From the NCBI GenBank assembly GCA_040766585.1, contig JAXGQE010000006.1:124001-188000 (forward strand): DNA of 64,000 bases, given 5' to 3'. A model generated the notes under the pieces. It was not told the DNA's origin, ran no database searches, and saw nothing but the letters and a program-made list of their open reading frames with translations. Origin of the DNA: JAXGQE01 sp040766585. GTDB taxonomy: Bacteria; Bacillota; SLNR01. Every line of letters begins with the position of its first letter. Positions within the stretch are counted from its first letter, which is position 1. Shown here piece by piece: positions 1 to 8,565 of the stretch. The translations under genes and the position numbers were made by a program.

Positions 1-198
1 CTTATGCAGTTGCTTGGTTACCTGTTCCAGCACCGTTTCATCACCCTGCACAACAATGGTCATTCGGGACATTTGGGGATGTTCTGATGCGCCCACTGAA
101 ATACTGTCGATATTGAACCCGCGGCGACTGAACAGACCGCTGACTCGGGTCAATACTCCCGGGTTGTTGATCACCAGAACGGATAGTGTATGCTGCAT
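1..198 (-). CDS. ilvN: Acetolactate synthase small (regulatory) subunit, partial
   Basis: This is the N-terminal 66 codons of the regulatory subunit of acetolactate synthase; the rest lies beyond the window edge. The visible part is a single ACT domain beginning MQHTLSVLVINNPGVLTR, followed by the SGLFSRRGFNID motif typical of IlvN/IlvH. The ACT domain binds branched-chain amino acids (usually valine) and imposes feedback inhibition on the catalytic subunit. The ATG at 198 lies 5 bases after the ilvB stop, with GAGGGTGAG as ribosome binding site, so the two subunits are translationally linked. Confidence 0.93.
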   Translation of the reverse strand, partial: MQHTLSVLVINNPGVLTRVSGLFSRRGFNIDSISVGASEHPQMSRMTIVVQGDETVLEQVTKQLHK

Positions 199-203
199 GC
201 TTC

Positions 204-1868
204 TCACCCTCCTATCATTTCATCCAGGGCCGCCCCGTTGGGGACCATGGGCAGTACGTTTTCCGATGTCTCGATGAAGCAGTCTATGACAACCGGTCCG
301 GGATAGGCCATGGCCTCTTCCAGAACAGGCCTCACTTCTTCGGCCTTTGTGATCTGCAGCCCCAGCGCGCCGTACGCTCTGGCCACAGCCGCAAAGTCCG
401 GCACCTTTTTCATATTTACCTGACAGTACCGTCCATCGCAGTAAAATTCCTGCAGCTGCCGTACCATTCCCAAAGACCGGTTGTTCATGATCAGGATTTT
501 CACCGGCAGGTCATACTCCAGCAAAGTACCCATCTCCTGGATATTCATCTGGAAACTACCATCCCCTGCGATGCTGAACACCGTTTGATCCGGCCGGCCA
601 AACTGAGCTCCAACAGCCGCCGGAAGACCAAATCCCATGGCCCCCAGCCCCCCGGACGATACCCAGGTTCGGGGTTTGTGGAACGGATAATGCTGAGCCG
701 CCCACATCTGATGCTGTCCCACTTCCGTGGTGATGATGGCATCCGGCCCGATCACCTCTGCCAGCTGTTCCAGCACATAGCGAGGACGAATCACTGGGTC
801 CGCCCTTTCCGGACAAGGCAGCTGCTTCCACTCAGACACCTGCCGGCACCATTGCTCTGTATCCACCTCCAGAGGAAGCTGTTGAATGATATCTTCGAGA
901 ATATAGGCAATATCCCCTACTACAGGAATGTCCACACGAATATTTTTTCCGATTTCGGCCGGATCCACATCCATGTGAATGATCTTGGCATCCGGAGCAA
1001 AGCCGCTGATTTTCCGGGTGACCCGATCCCCGAAGCGTACCCCGATGCCGATCAGAAGATCGGCTTTGGAAACAGCGTAATTGGCGCCGGGGCGACCGTG
1101 AAGCCCCAGCATGCCCAAAGCCAGGGGATGATCCGACGGGATGGATCCCAATCCCATCATGGTATTTACCACAGGGATGCATTGGGTTTCAGCAATTTTC
1201 TGGAGCGCTTCCGACGAACCGGATGATATTACGCCGCCACCGGCCACAATCACCGGTCGTTTGGACTCTTTTAAGGCCCGGACAACTCGATCAATCTGTA
1301 GAAGATGTCCCCGTTCTGTAGGGCGATACCCGGGCAGATCCACTTCCTTGGGATAAACAAATTCAAAGGAAGCGGCGCTGACATCCACCGGAATGTCCAC
1401 CAGAACAGGCCCCGGGCGTCCGGTCCGGGCAATGAAGAACGCTTCCTTCATAATCCGGGGTATGTCTTTGACTCGTTTTACCAGATAATTGTGTTTGGTC
1501 ACCGGTGCAGTAATCCCGGTAATGTCCACTTCCTGAAACGCATCCGTTCCGATCAGACCGGTGGCCACCTGCCCGGTAATAATGACCATGGGTACAGAAT
1601 CCATGTATGCATTGGCAATACCGGTCACCAGGTTGGTCGCCCCCGGTCCGGAAGTCGCCAGGCAGACGCCCACCTTGCCCGTCACTCGGGCGTATCCGTC
1701 CGCTGCATGAGCCGCACCCTGCTCATGGCGAGTCAGGATGTGGCGCAAATCCGAATGATACAGAGCATCATAGATATGCAGCACCGAACCTCCCGGAAAT
1801 CCAAATATCACATCCACGCCTTCCTCCTGAAGACACCGTATGACCGCTTCTGCTCCTGTCAGCCGCAT
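204..1868 (-). CDS. ilvB: Acetolactate synthase large (catalytic) subunit
   Basis: Thiamine-diphosphate enzyme that condenses two pyruvates to acetolactate, or pyruvate with 2-oxobutyrate, the first common step of valine, leucine and isoleucine synthesis. The order is a ThDP-binding PYR domain (FGFPGGSVLHIYDALY with the catalytic Glu just upstream), a central FAD/transhydrogenase-like domain, and a C-terminal PP domain with the GDGSFQMN ThDP/Mg motif. At 554 residues it is full length. An upstream in-frame ATG at 1892 exists, but the ATG at 1868 is preceded by GGAGGTGGAAAC and gives the normal MRLTGAEAV start. It is the first gene after the T-box leader and is followed directly by ilvN. Confidence 0.96.
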   Translation of the reverse strand: MRLTGAEAVIRCLQEEGVDVIFGFPGGSVLHIYDALYHSDLRHILTRHEQGAAHAADGYARVTGKVGVCLATSGPGATNLVTGIANAYMDSVPMVIITGQVATGLIGTDAFQEVDITGITAPVTKHNYLVKRVKDIPRIMKEAFFIARTGRPGPVLVDIPVDVSAASFEFVYPKEVDLPGYRPTERGHLLQIDRVVRALKESKRPVIVAGGGVISSGSSEALQKIAETQCIPVVNTMMGLGSIPSDHPLALGMLGLHGRPGANYAVSKADLLIGIGVRFGDRVTRKISGFAPDAKIIHMDVDPAEIGKNIRVDIPVVGDIAYILEDIIQQLPLEVDTEQWCRQVSEWKQLPCPERADPVIRPRYVLEQLAEVIGPDAIITTEVGQHQMWAAQHYPFHKPRTWVSSGGLGAMGFGLPAAVGAQFGRPDQTVFSIAGDGSFQMNIQEMGTLLEYDLPVKILIMNNRSLGMVRQLQEFYCDGRYCQVNMKKVPDFAAVARAYGALGLQITKAEEVRPVLEEAMAYPGPVVIDCFIETSENVLPMVPNGAALDEMIGG

Positions 1869-1896
1869 GTTTCCACCTCCTGGTTTTCTCATCGAT

Positions 1897-2170
1897 TAAA
1901 AAAACTCCCGCCCCTTGGAAAGGGGCGAGAGATTTCTCCGCGTTACCACCCTGTTTTGCTGTACTTTCACAAGCACAGCCTCGCTAGGTATCGAGATGCC
2001 AATACCCCGGACCAGATAACGGGGGTCCGAATATCCCGGCAGTGCCTACTGTAATTCAGCCTGCAGCTCCAGGGTGACCGCCAACTGTCTGTCCCAGTAC
2101 CGGTTTTCAGCATACCCGGCTCTCTGTTCCTGTTCCCGACAGCGCTATGTCCCCATCATCGCCATATTTT
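1897..2170 (-). promoter_or_regulatory. T-box riboswitch leader of ilvB (branched-chain tRNA sensor)
   Basis: The minus strand carries the T-box core AGGGTGGTAACGCGG (plus 1938-1952) followed by a G+C-rich hairpin and a run of seven Ts (plus 1897-1934), the antiterminator/terminator pair. Upstream lies Stem I with the conserved AGAGAG element and distal loop. By pairing GGG and CTGTC on the 5' side with GACAG and CCC on the 3' side, the specifier loop holds GTC followed by A, suggesting a valine codon; this codon call is less certain than the T-box itself. Uncharged tRNA should permit read-through into ilvBN. Confidence 0.92.
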
Positions 2171-2283
2171 GCACCGGGATCTACCCGGTTGTTTAAGGTA
2201 ATACATATTCGCAGTCGATATAAAAAATCCTTCTTTTTTTCTGCAGGCCCCATCATTTTTTTTTCATGCAGACTCACTCTGCC

Positions 2284-3459
2284 TTAAAAATCATTTTCCA
2301 GTGTAAAGAGGAAGCGCACAGGATTCAGCACCCGCCACGCAAACTCTGTATCATCGGCCGTTTCCAACATCCGATCCATCAGCTCGTCCAAAGTCAGGTC
2401 CGGTGCGGTCTGCCAGGCCAGAAGGGTCAAACCGCCAAGATAGGGCAGCGCCCAGTTAAAGCCGCCGTCCGCCCAGTACATGTACACATCGTCTCCAGTC
2501 TGCAGCGCCGTGGTCCGGTATTCACCGGGCACCAACACACTGTTTTCTTCCACAGCTCCCCCCTGCAGTACCCCTGCAGGTTCGTAGTTCGCCGCCTGGT
2601 CGCGATTTTTGTATGGAGGGCAGCCACCCCAGAAGAATCCTTTCTCAACGGCATTGTTGGCATACAGCACATCGATGCCCGCTGTTTTTGCCTGATCCAG
2701 CTGTTCCTGCCAGGCTGGCCAGCCAGCGCTTTCCGGACTGATTCCGTCGGCAATCAGCACCAGCCGAATCCGCTCTCCGGCAGGCAGTGTTTCATTCAGC
2801 GCCACAATAGACTCCAGAATCTCACCGTAGCGAACAAAAACATCCTCCGACTGTTCCACTTCATAGTAATGAAGTTTTGCATCGGGAGCAATTCCGCAGG
2901 TCTTTCCGGACAAAAGAGACACCGTAACCATACCTTGATATGCCATTTCTTTCTCGGAAGGGGAGAACTCGCTTACGGAATGCAACACCATATCGTCGGG
3001 CAGCTCCGGATGTTCCGTATCCAGCGGCCCTCCCAAAACGGCCGCCGTAAACCCGGTGCCCAGATATCCCTGGGAATGAAGATACCGCACCCCCAGCCCT
3101 GGATCTTTGGCTGTGTTCAGCCAATCAGAAGGGGTGAAGGATTCAGGCAGATAATCTTCATTCGGCCAGAGTGTTTTCGTATCAAAGGAGCATTCCGCCA
3201 AAACAGCAGCCCGTACCAGAGAAAAATCGTAGGCGGCTAGATCCTGTCCCGCCAGTCCGATTCGCCGTTTCATGGTCCCGTAGTCGGGATCCGGAAACAG
3301 ATTCTCGGTTACCTGCAAAGGCAGATCCTGGGGCTGAATCCCCAAAGTGTAGAAAAAATGCGTTTCTTCCTCAATCACCTGGGGATCGCTGCAGCCTGCT
3401 GCCAGCAGACTGGCAATGATCAGCCCGGCAATCACAGCCTTTTTGACTATCACCGTCAT
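2284..3459 (-). CDS. Lipoprotein with degenerate (triad-less) subtilisin-like domain
   Basis: A 391-residue secreted lipoprotein: hydrophobic signal followed by AAGC with the lipidated Cys at 23. From about residue 130 the order of segments follows peptidase family S8. However, the Asp segment reads AAVLGGPLDTEHPEL (Gly143 in place of Asp), the His segment reads AYQGMVTV (Gln175 in place of His), and the Ser segment reads GFNWALPYLGG (Asn335 in place of Ser). The downstream helix (PDLTLDELMDRMLETA) is still subtilase-like. It is therefore probably a non-catalytic binding or scaffold protein. It overlaps the upstream M20 gene by an ATGA, implying coupled translation. Function unknown; the fold call is by motif alignment. 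Confidence 0.75.
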   Translation of the reverse strand: MTVIVKKAVIAGLIIASLLAAGCSDPQVIEEETHFFYTLGIQPQDLPLQVTENLFPDPDYGTMKRRIGLAGQDLAAYDFSLVRAAVLAECSFDTKTLWPNEDYLPESFTPSDWLNTAKDPGLGVRYLHSQGYLGTGFTAAVLGGPLDTEHPELPDDMVLHSVSEFSPSEKEMAYQGMVTVSLLSGKTCGIAPDAKLHYYEVEQSEDVFVRYGEILESIVALNETLPAGERIRLVLIADGISPESAGWPAWQEQLDQAKTAGIDVLYANNAVEKGFFWGGCPPYKNRDQAANYEPAGVLQGGAVEENSVLVPGEYRTTALQTGDDVYMYWADGGFNWALPYLGGLTLLAWQTAPDLTLDELMDRMLETADDTEFAWRVLNPVRFLFTLENDF

Positions 3460-4625
3460 TCTCCTTTCAGAAAATCCCTGGCTGCAGCATAAAGACCCTG
3501 TGCCACCTGAATCACACTGTCCAGGTCTGCATACTCGGTCAGTCCGTGATATCCACTTCCCAAAGGTCCATAGATCACTGTGGGAATCCCGGCCTCCTGC
3601 AAAATCGCCGAGTCCAGCCAGCCGCTGGTGCCGGCTAGTTTGGGACGCTGCCCTGCCGCCTGGGATGCCCCGGCCAGGACACTTTGGACAATGGGCTCAT
3701 TCTCTTGCGCCTCCATGGGAGGACGGAAGAAGGTCACCTCTGCTTCGGCATCAAAATCCGGATCCAGACAAGCTACCGCTTCCAAGATTTTCTGGATGTC
3801 CTCCTCATACATGGCCAGTGTTTCGCCAGGGAGGATCCGAATTTCCAGTGATAGCAGGCAGCGATCCGGGTAAGTGCTCAGCTCACGACCGCCCTGGATC
3901 AGAGATGCGTGCAGGGATGGATGCCCCAAAAGGGGGTGACTTCTTCGAGTCAGCACTTTCTGCCCGTACTCTTCCATGGCCACCAGAAAACGTCCTGCCT
4001 TGGCAATGGCATCAATTCCTGCCATGGGATTGCTGCCATGAGCCGCAATACCGCGAAACTCGATATTCATCCAGATAAATCCTTTGTGAGCAATGACCAC
4101 ATCCCCGTGGGTCGGCTCGGCAATGATGGCCGCATCCGCGCGATATCGGGCGGCAGCAGCCTCGGTTCCGATGCTTTTGTACTCTTCATCTGCTACCCCG
4201 GTAAAGAGGATCTCGCCATACAGCGGCTGCCCTGCATCTTTCAAGGCTTTCATGGCCAGGAAGATGGCAGCCAGTCCTGCTTTCATATCTCCGGAGCCGC
4301 GGCCGTACATGCGCGTTCCTTCCACATACGGCTCCAGAGGCCGGTCCATCCCCTCAATGCCCACCGTATCCAGGTGACCGTTCAGCATCAGCACTTTCCC
4401 CGGACGGGTTCCTGAAAGGCGGGCCACAATGTTGGCCCGGGAGCCTTCCAGGATCTGTACTTCAGCCTCCATTCCCTCTTTTACAAACAAGGATTCCATA
4501 TAGCGGGCAATTTCCAGTTCGCCGCATCCACCGGGAACCAGATCCGGATTGACAGAATTAATCCGAATCATCTCTGCCAGTATCTTTTCAGCTTCTTTCC
4601 GATCCATTTCCGGCACTGCTGTCAT
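3456..4625 (-). CDS. M20 family metallopeptidase (ArgE/DapE/ACY1-type)
   Basis: Cytoplasmic zinc amidohydrolase/peptidase of 389 residues. The first metal motif is LMLNGHLDTV, the second GRGSGDMKAGLAA, and the catalytic Glu pair lies in TGVADEEYKSIG; a lid/dimerisation domain follows (HGSNPMAGIDAIAKAGRFL). Family members remove acyl groups from amino acids or cleave short peptides; the exact substrate cannot be read. The ATG at 4625 has GAAGGAGGGTGTCCG before it. It sits downstream of the OppBCDF terminator, so it may have its own promoter or depend on read-through, and it is coupled to the triad-less subtilase lipoprotein. Confidence 0.88.
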   Translation of the reverse strand: MTAVPEMDRKEAEKILAEMIRINSVNPDLVPGGCGELEIARYMESLFVKEGMEAEVQILEGSRANIVARLSGTRPGKVLMLNGHLDTVGIEGMDRPLEPYVEGTRMYGRGSGDMKAGLAAIFLAMKALKDAGQPLYGEILFTGVADEEYKSIGTEAAAARYRADAAIIAEPTHGDVVIAHKGFIWMNIEFRGIAAHGSNPMAGIDAIAKAGRFLVAMEEYGQKVLTRRSHPLLGHPSLHASLIQGGRELSTYPDRCLLSLEIRILPGETLAMYEEDIQKILEAVACLDPDFDAEAEVTFFRPPMEAQENEPIVQSVLAGASQAAGQRPKLAGTSGWLDSAILQEAGIPTVIYGPLGSGYHGLTEYADLDSVIQVAQGLYAAARDFLKGE

Positions 4626-4722
4626 CGGACACCCTCCTTCGTTGTGAGAATCGTTTCTCTCTTTCGCTATTCATTTCTCCGCAAACGGCCCTTTTCCTAT
4701 CAAATGGCTTACCCCATCCATA

Positions 4723-4748
4723 GAAAAAAGAAGAGCAGCCGCTCTTCT
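4723..4748 (-). terminator. Intrinsic terminator after oppF
   Basis: The stem GAAGAGC/GCTCTTC with a four-base loop is followed on the minus strand by a T run (plus A run at 4723-4729). It starts just after the oppF stop codon and separates the transporter genes from the M20/lipoprotein pair. Confidence 0.8.
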
Positions 4749-5731
4749 CATTTCATGGTTTCGATTTCATGGGCTCTTCGGCAGGCCACCCAGTGCCCCG
4801 GCTCCAGTTCCTGAAGCTCTGGTGCAGCCTCGCTGCAAGCGGGTTCGGCGTAGGGACACCGGGGAGCCAGGCGACATCCTTTCGGAGGATCAATCAGGCT
4901 GGGCGGTTCCCCCGACAGCTGGATCTTACGCCGATTCCGCAGCCGGGGATCCATGACCGGTGCCGATGACAAAAGCCCCATGGTATATGGATGCAGAGGG
5001 CGTTCATACAGACTTTCCACATCGGCAATCTCCATGATTCTGCCCAGATACATGACCCCCACCCGATCGCAGATGTATTTCACCACGGACAGATTGTGGG
5101 TGATGAACAGATAGGTCAGATCGTACTTATTCTGCAGATCCAGAAACAGATTCAGAATCTGCGCCTGGACCGATACATCCAGAGCGGATGTGGGTTCATC
5201 CAGCACCAAAAGCCGTGGTTCCAGAACCAAAGCTCTGGCAATACTGGCCCGCTGCTGCTGACCGCCGCTGAGCTGATGGGGATAACGATCCAAAAGCTCT
5301 TCCCCCAGAGATACCTGGGTGGTCACTTCCTGAATCCGCCGCTGGGCTTCTTTGATATCAATTCCATGCACCTCCAAAGGCCGGTGCAGGGATTCGCGGA
5401 TGGTGGAACGGGGATTCAGCGATGCCGCCGGATCCTGAAAAACCACACTCATTTTGCGGCGAATCGTCTCCAGCGTTTTCCCTCGGGCCGCAAATATGTC
5501 ATCTCCGTCAAAAAGGATGGTTCGATCGGTGGGCTCTGTCAAGCGCAGCACCAGCCGCGCCATGGTGGTCTTCCCACTGCCGCTTTCCCCCACCAGTCCG
5601 AATACTTCGCCCCGGTACAGATCAAAACTGACATCATCCACCGCTTTGACTGTCATGGTCTTTTTACGGATGAGTCCCCGGGATATGGAAAAATATTTCT
5701 TTATATTCTGAACCTGAAGAATTTTATCCAT
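4748..5731 (-). CDS. oppF: Peptide ABC transporter ATP-binding protein OppF/DppF
   Basis: Second ATPase of the peptide importer, 327 residues. It shows Walker A GESGSGKTT (48-56), Q-loop, signature LSGGQ (154-158), Walker B LLVLDEPTSALD, and the C-terminal oligopeptide/dipeptide cap with its Cys-rich CRLAPRCPYAEPAC segment, which can hold an iron-sulfur cluster in this family. It would pair with OppD on the cytoplasmic face of OppB-OppC. The start at 5731 has GGGGGTGA upstream and overlaps the end of oppD by 8 bases. Whether the cargo is di- or oligopeptides cannot be decided from the ATPase. Confidence 0.93.
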   Translation of the reverse strand: MDKILQVQNIKKYFSISRGLIRKKTMTVKAVDDVSFDLYRGEVFGLVGESGSGKTTMARLVLRLTEPTDRTILFDGDDIFAARGKTLETIRRKMSVVFQDPAASLNPRSTIRESLHRPLEVHGIDIKEAQRRIQEVTTQVSLGEELLDRYPHQLSGGQQQRASIARALVLEPRLLVLDEPTSALDVSVQAQILNLFLDLQNKYDLTYLFITHNLSVVKYICDRVGVMYLGRIMEIADVESLYERPLHPYTMGLLSSAPVMDPRLRNRRKIQLSGEPPSLIDPPKGCRLAPRCPYAEPACSEAAPELQELEPGHWVACRRAHEIETMK

Positions 5732-6698
5732 GGGCGGTCACCCCCTTGTGGCAGGCGACGAAATGATCGTTTTCCACAGCAACCAGAGGCGGAGGGGATT
5801 CCGCACACAAGGCATCGGCATGGGGACAGCGAGTATGGAACCGGCATCCCGATGGAGGATCCACCAGATTGGGTACGGTTCCAGGAATCGTCTCCAGCCG
5901 GCCCTCTTTTTTGCTGATCTGGGGCAGAGCCCGCATCAACAGTCGTGTGTACGGATGCACCGGCTTTTCAAAAATACGGAATACATCGCCCACTTCCACC
6001 ATCTTTCCGGCGTACATCACGCCCACCCGGTCAGCAATTTCCGCCACTATGCCGAAATCATGGGTAATGATCAGAATGGAAGTCTGGTATTTGCTTTTCA
6101 ATTCCTTGCACAAATCCAGAATTTGCGCCTGAATCGTCACATCCAGTGCCGTTGTAGGTTCATCGGCAATGAGAAGTTGGGGATTGCGGGACAGCATCAT
6201 GCCGATCATCACCCGCTGTCGCATGCCTCCACTCAGTTCGTGGGGGAAGCTTTTCACCCGCTGCGGAGCATCCGATATTTTCACATCCTGAAAAATGCTG
6301 ATGACTTTTTTCATCGCCTCATCCCGGGGTATCCGATCCAGCACAATGGCTTCTTGAATCTGGCTGCCCACCGTATAGACCGGATTCAGCGAATCCAGCG
6401 GATTCTGAAAAATCATACCGATCTTTTTTCCTCGAATTTCTGTCATTTCATGGTCCGTTCTCTGCATAATGTCCTCACCGTCGAAGACCACGGTACCCCC
6501 GGTAATCCTGCCCGGTTCCGGGATCAACCGCATCAGTCCTGCAGCAGTTGTGGATTTTCCGCAGCCCGATTCGCCCACCAGGGCAAAGATTTCCCCTTCC
6601 TGAATGGAAAAGCTCAAATCATCCACCGCGGTTACCCGACCGGCCGAAGTCGCAAAGGAAATGCTCAGATTTTCAACGGACAACAACGTTTTTTCCAT
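5724..6698 (-). CDS. oppD: Peptide ABC transporter ATP-binding protein OppD/DppD
   Basis: First ATPase of the peptide importer, about 324 residues, with Walker A GESGCGKST, signature LSGGMRQR, Walker B LLIADEPTTALD, the H-loop, and the C-terminal Cys motif CRFHTRCPHADALC. Two start codons compete: ATG 6704 sits 4 bases from GGAGG, ATG 6698 sits 10 bases away; I choose 6698, giving MEKTLLSVENL. It lies between oppC and oppF in one co-oriented operon. Confidence 0.93.
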   Translation of the reverse strand: MEKTLLSVENLSISFATSAGRVTAVDDLSFSIQEGEIFALVGESGCGKSTTAAGLMRLIPEPGRITGGTVVFDGEDIMQRTDHEMTEIRGKKIGMIFQNPLDSLNPVYTVGSQIQEAIVLDRIPRDEAMKKVISIFQDVKISDAPQRVKSFPHELSGGMRQRVMIGMMLSRNPQLLIADEPTTALDVTIQAQILDLCKELKSKYQTSILIITHDFGIVAEIADRVGVMYAGKMVEVGDVFRIFEKPVHPYTRLLMRALPQISKKEGRLETIPGTVPNLVDPPSGCRFHTRCPHADALCAESPPPLVAVENDHFVACHKGVTAHG

Positions 6699-6712
6699 GT
6701 GCATTCACCCTC

Positions 6713-7561
6713 CTACACCTTCAGTCGGGGATCCAGCAGATCACGCAAGCCTTCTCCCAGCAGATTGAATCCCAGTACCGTATAGACAATGGCCAGTCCG
6801 GGGAAAATGGAGATCCACGGCGCAGACCGCATGTAGTTGATTCCGTCTTTTAAAATCAAGCCCCAGTCGGGATCCGGCGGTTGAGCTCCCAACCCCAGAA
6901 ATCCCAGAGCCGTCGTGGACAGGATCGCCGCCGGCAGCGCCAGAGTCGAAAGCACGATGATGGGAGAGAGCACATTGGGCAGGATATACCGCACAATGAT
7001 GTTCAGGTTGGACTCACCGAAAGCCCGGGCAGCCTCAATAAAGGGCATGTTTTTGATAGACTGGGTTTTCACCCGGACAATCCGGGTAAACTGGGCCCAG
7101 CTCACCACCGCAATGGCGATAATGACATTGTTCAAAGATGGTCCCAGCATGGTCACAATGGCCATAGCCATAATAACGGGAGGCAGCGACCAGGTCAGAT
7201 CCGTCACAAAAAGAATGATCTTGTCGGCCGTTTTTCCAAAGAACCCGGCGATCAGTCCCAAAGATACGCCAATGACTGTTTCAATCACCACCACAATGAG
7301 CCCCACCCGGAAGGCGATCCGTGTTCCATGCAGAACACGGCTGAAAATGCAGCGCCCGTAATTGTCCGTGCCAAAGGGGTAGTCCGCGCTGGGGCCCTCC
7401 AGGGCACGGGTCGGGTTCAGTTCCGAATAGGAGTGCGGAGCAATCAGGTCCGCAAAAATGACTATCAGAATGATGCTGGCGATAATGAGAGCTCCCACCA
7501 AAAATGCCCGGTTTTTCTTTCCTTCCTGCATGACAGCAGCCAAACTCTGCATCCATTTCAC
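6713..7561 (-). CDS. oppC: Peptide ABC transporter permease OppC/DppC
   Basis: Inner-membrane permease of about 282 residues with an N-terminal transmembrane segment (FLVGALIIASIILIVIFADL), the periplasm-type loop ending HPFGTD-like YPFGTDNYGR, and the BPD_transp_1 domain with the EAARAFGESNLNIIVRYILPN coupling helix region. I place the start at GTG 7561, which forms a GTGA overlap with the oppB stop and has a G-rich ribosome binding site; an upstream ATG at 7711 would give an unrelated 50-residue extension overlapping oppB and is rejected. Confidence 0.92.
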   Translation of the reverse strand: MKWMQSLAAVMQEGKKNRAFLVGALIIASIILIVIFADLIAPHSYSELNPTRALEGPSADYPFGTDNYGRCIFSRVLHGTRIAFRVGLIVVVIETVIGVSLGLIAGFFGKTADKIILFVTDLTWSLPPVIMAMAIVTMLGPSLNNVIIAIAVVSWAQFTRIVRVKTQSIKNMPFIEAARAFGESNLNIIVRYILPNVLSPIIVLSTLALPAAILSTTALGFLGLGAQPPDPDWGLILKDGINYMRSAPWISIFPGLAIVYTVLGFNLLGEGLRDLLDPRLKV

Positions 7562-8505
7562 AAAGATTCCCCCCTCAGTTCCAACCGAACGCGGGGATCG
7601 AGAAACCCGGCCAGAATATCGCCCAGGGTATTGGAAATCACCGTCAGTATGGCGATGATCAGGACAATGCCCTGTACCACCGGGAAATCCTGCATGGAAA
7701 TGGACTTCCACAACAGCCCGCCCATACCGGGCCAGGCAAAAATACTTTCAATGATAACCGATCCGCCAATGAGCCACGGCAGATACAGAAAGAACATGAC
7801 CGTCACAGGAATCAGCGCATTTCTCAGCACATGGCGCACCAGCACCTGCCGGTAGGGCAGACCTTTGGCTGCCGCAGTCACCACATATTTCTCCCGGAGA
7901 ATATCCAGCACTTCGGATCTCGTCAAACGAAGCACGCTGGCCAGCGACGGCAGTGTAATGGTGGCTACCGGAAGAACCAGAGAATACAGATTCGTGTACC
8001 CGGACAGAGGCAGCCAGTTCAGCTGTATGGCAAAGACAATCATCAGCAGAATCCCCAGCCAAAAAGGCGGCATGGACCACAAGACGATGGTCCCGGTCAC
8101 CAGCAGGTTATCAAACCGGCTGTTTCGTTTCGAAGCTGCCAGAAGACCCATGGGAACAGCCAACAGGTATTGCAGAATCAGTGCTGTACCGGTGAGCATC
8201 AAAGTAAAGGGCATCCGGGCGCGAATCATATATATCACGCTTTGCCCGCTGACTATGGATGTACCGAAATCACCCTGTACGATCTGCTTCATCCAGTAAA
8301 AGTATTGAATGTGAGGAGGACGGTCCAGTCCCCAGCGCTGGGTCAGTTCCTGGATTCTCTCTTGGGATACTCGGGGATTGGACACCAGACTGATGGGGTC
8401 CCCTGGCATCAGCTGCATCAATCCGAAGATCAAAACGGATACGGCCAGAACAACAAAAAAGCCCGCAAAGATCCTCCTCACTGCATATTCCAATATGTCA
8501 TTCAT
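7558..8505 (-). CDS. oppB: Peptide ABC transporter permease OppB/DppB
   Basis: First permease of the importer, 315 residues with about six membrane segments. The N-terminal RRIFAGFFVVLAVSVLIF helix, the LMPGDP motif and the later EAA-type loop (AAAKGLPYRQVLVRHVLRNAL) are standard for DppB/OppB. Start ATG 8505 follows GGAGGTTGACAGC. It forms a translationally coupled pair with oppC and follows the serine hydrolase gene by 60 bases. Confidence 0.94.
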   Translation of the reverse strand: MNDILEYAVRRIFAGFFVVLAVSVLIFGLMQLMPGDPISLVSNPRVSQERIQELTQRWGLDRPPHIQYFYWMKQIVQGDFGTSIVSGQSVIYMIRARMPFTLMLTGTALILQYLLAVPMGLLAASKRNSRFDNLLVTGTIVLWSMPPFWLGILLMIVFAIQLNWLPLSGYTNLYSLVLPVATITLPSLASVLRLTRSEVLDILREKYVVTAAAKGLPYRQVLVRHVLRNALIPVTVMFFLYLPWLIGGSVIIESIFAWPGMGGLLWKSISMQDFPVVQGIVLIIAILTVISNTLGDILAGFLDPRVRLELRGESL

Positions 8506-8565
8506 GCTGTCAACCTCCTGCCGTCAATGCCGATCCGTAGAGATCGCTTTCCGCTTGTTTGCTTA

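Noticed and set aside
186..1226. 346-codon open frame on the plus strand
   Set aside because: Antisense to ilvB, no recognisable domain, no ribosome site; arises from codon bias of the real gene.
1305..2054. 249-codon plus-strand frame across the ilvB start
   Set aside because: Runs through the T-box leader and ilvB antisense; no ribosome site and no domain.
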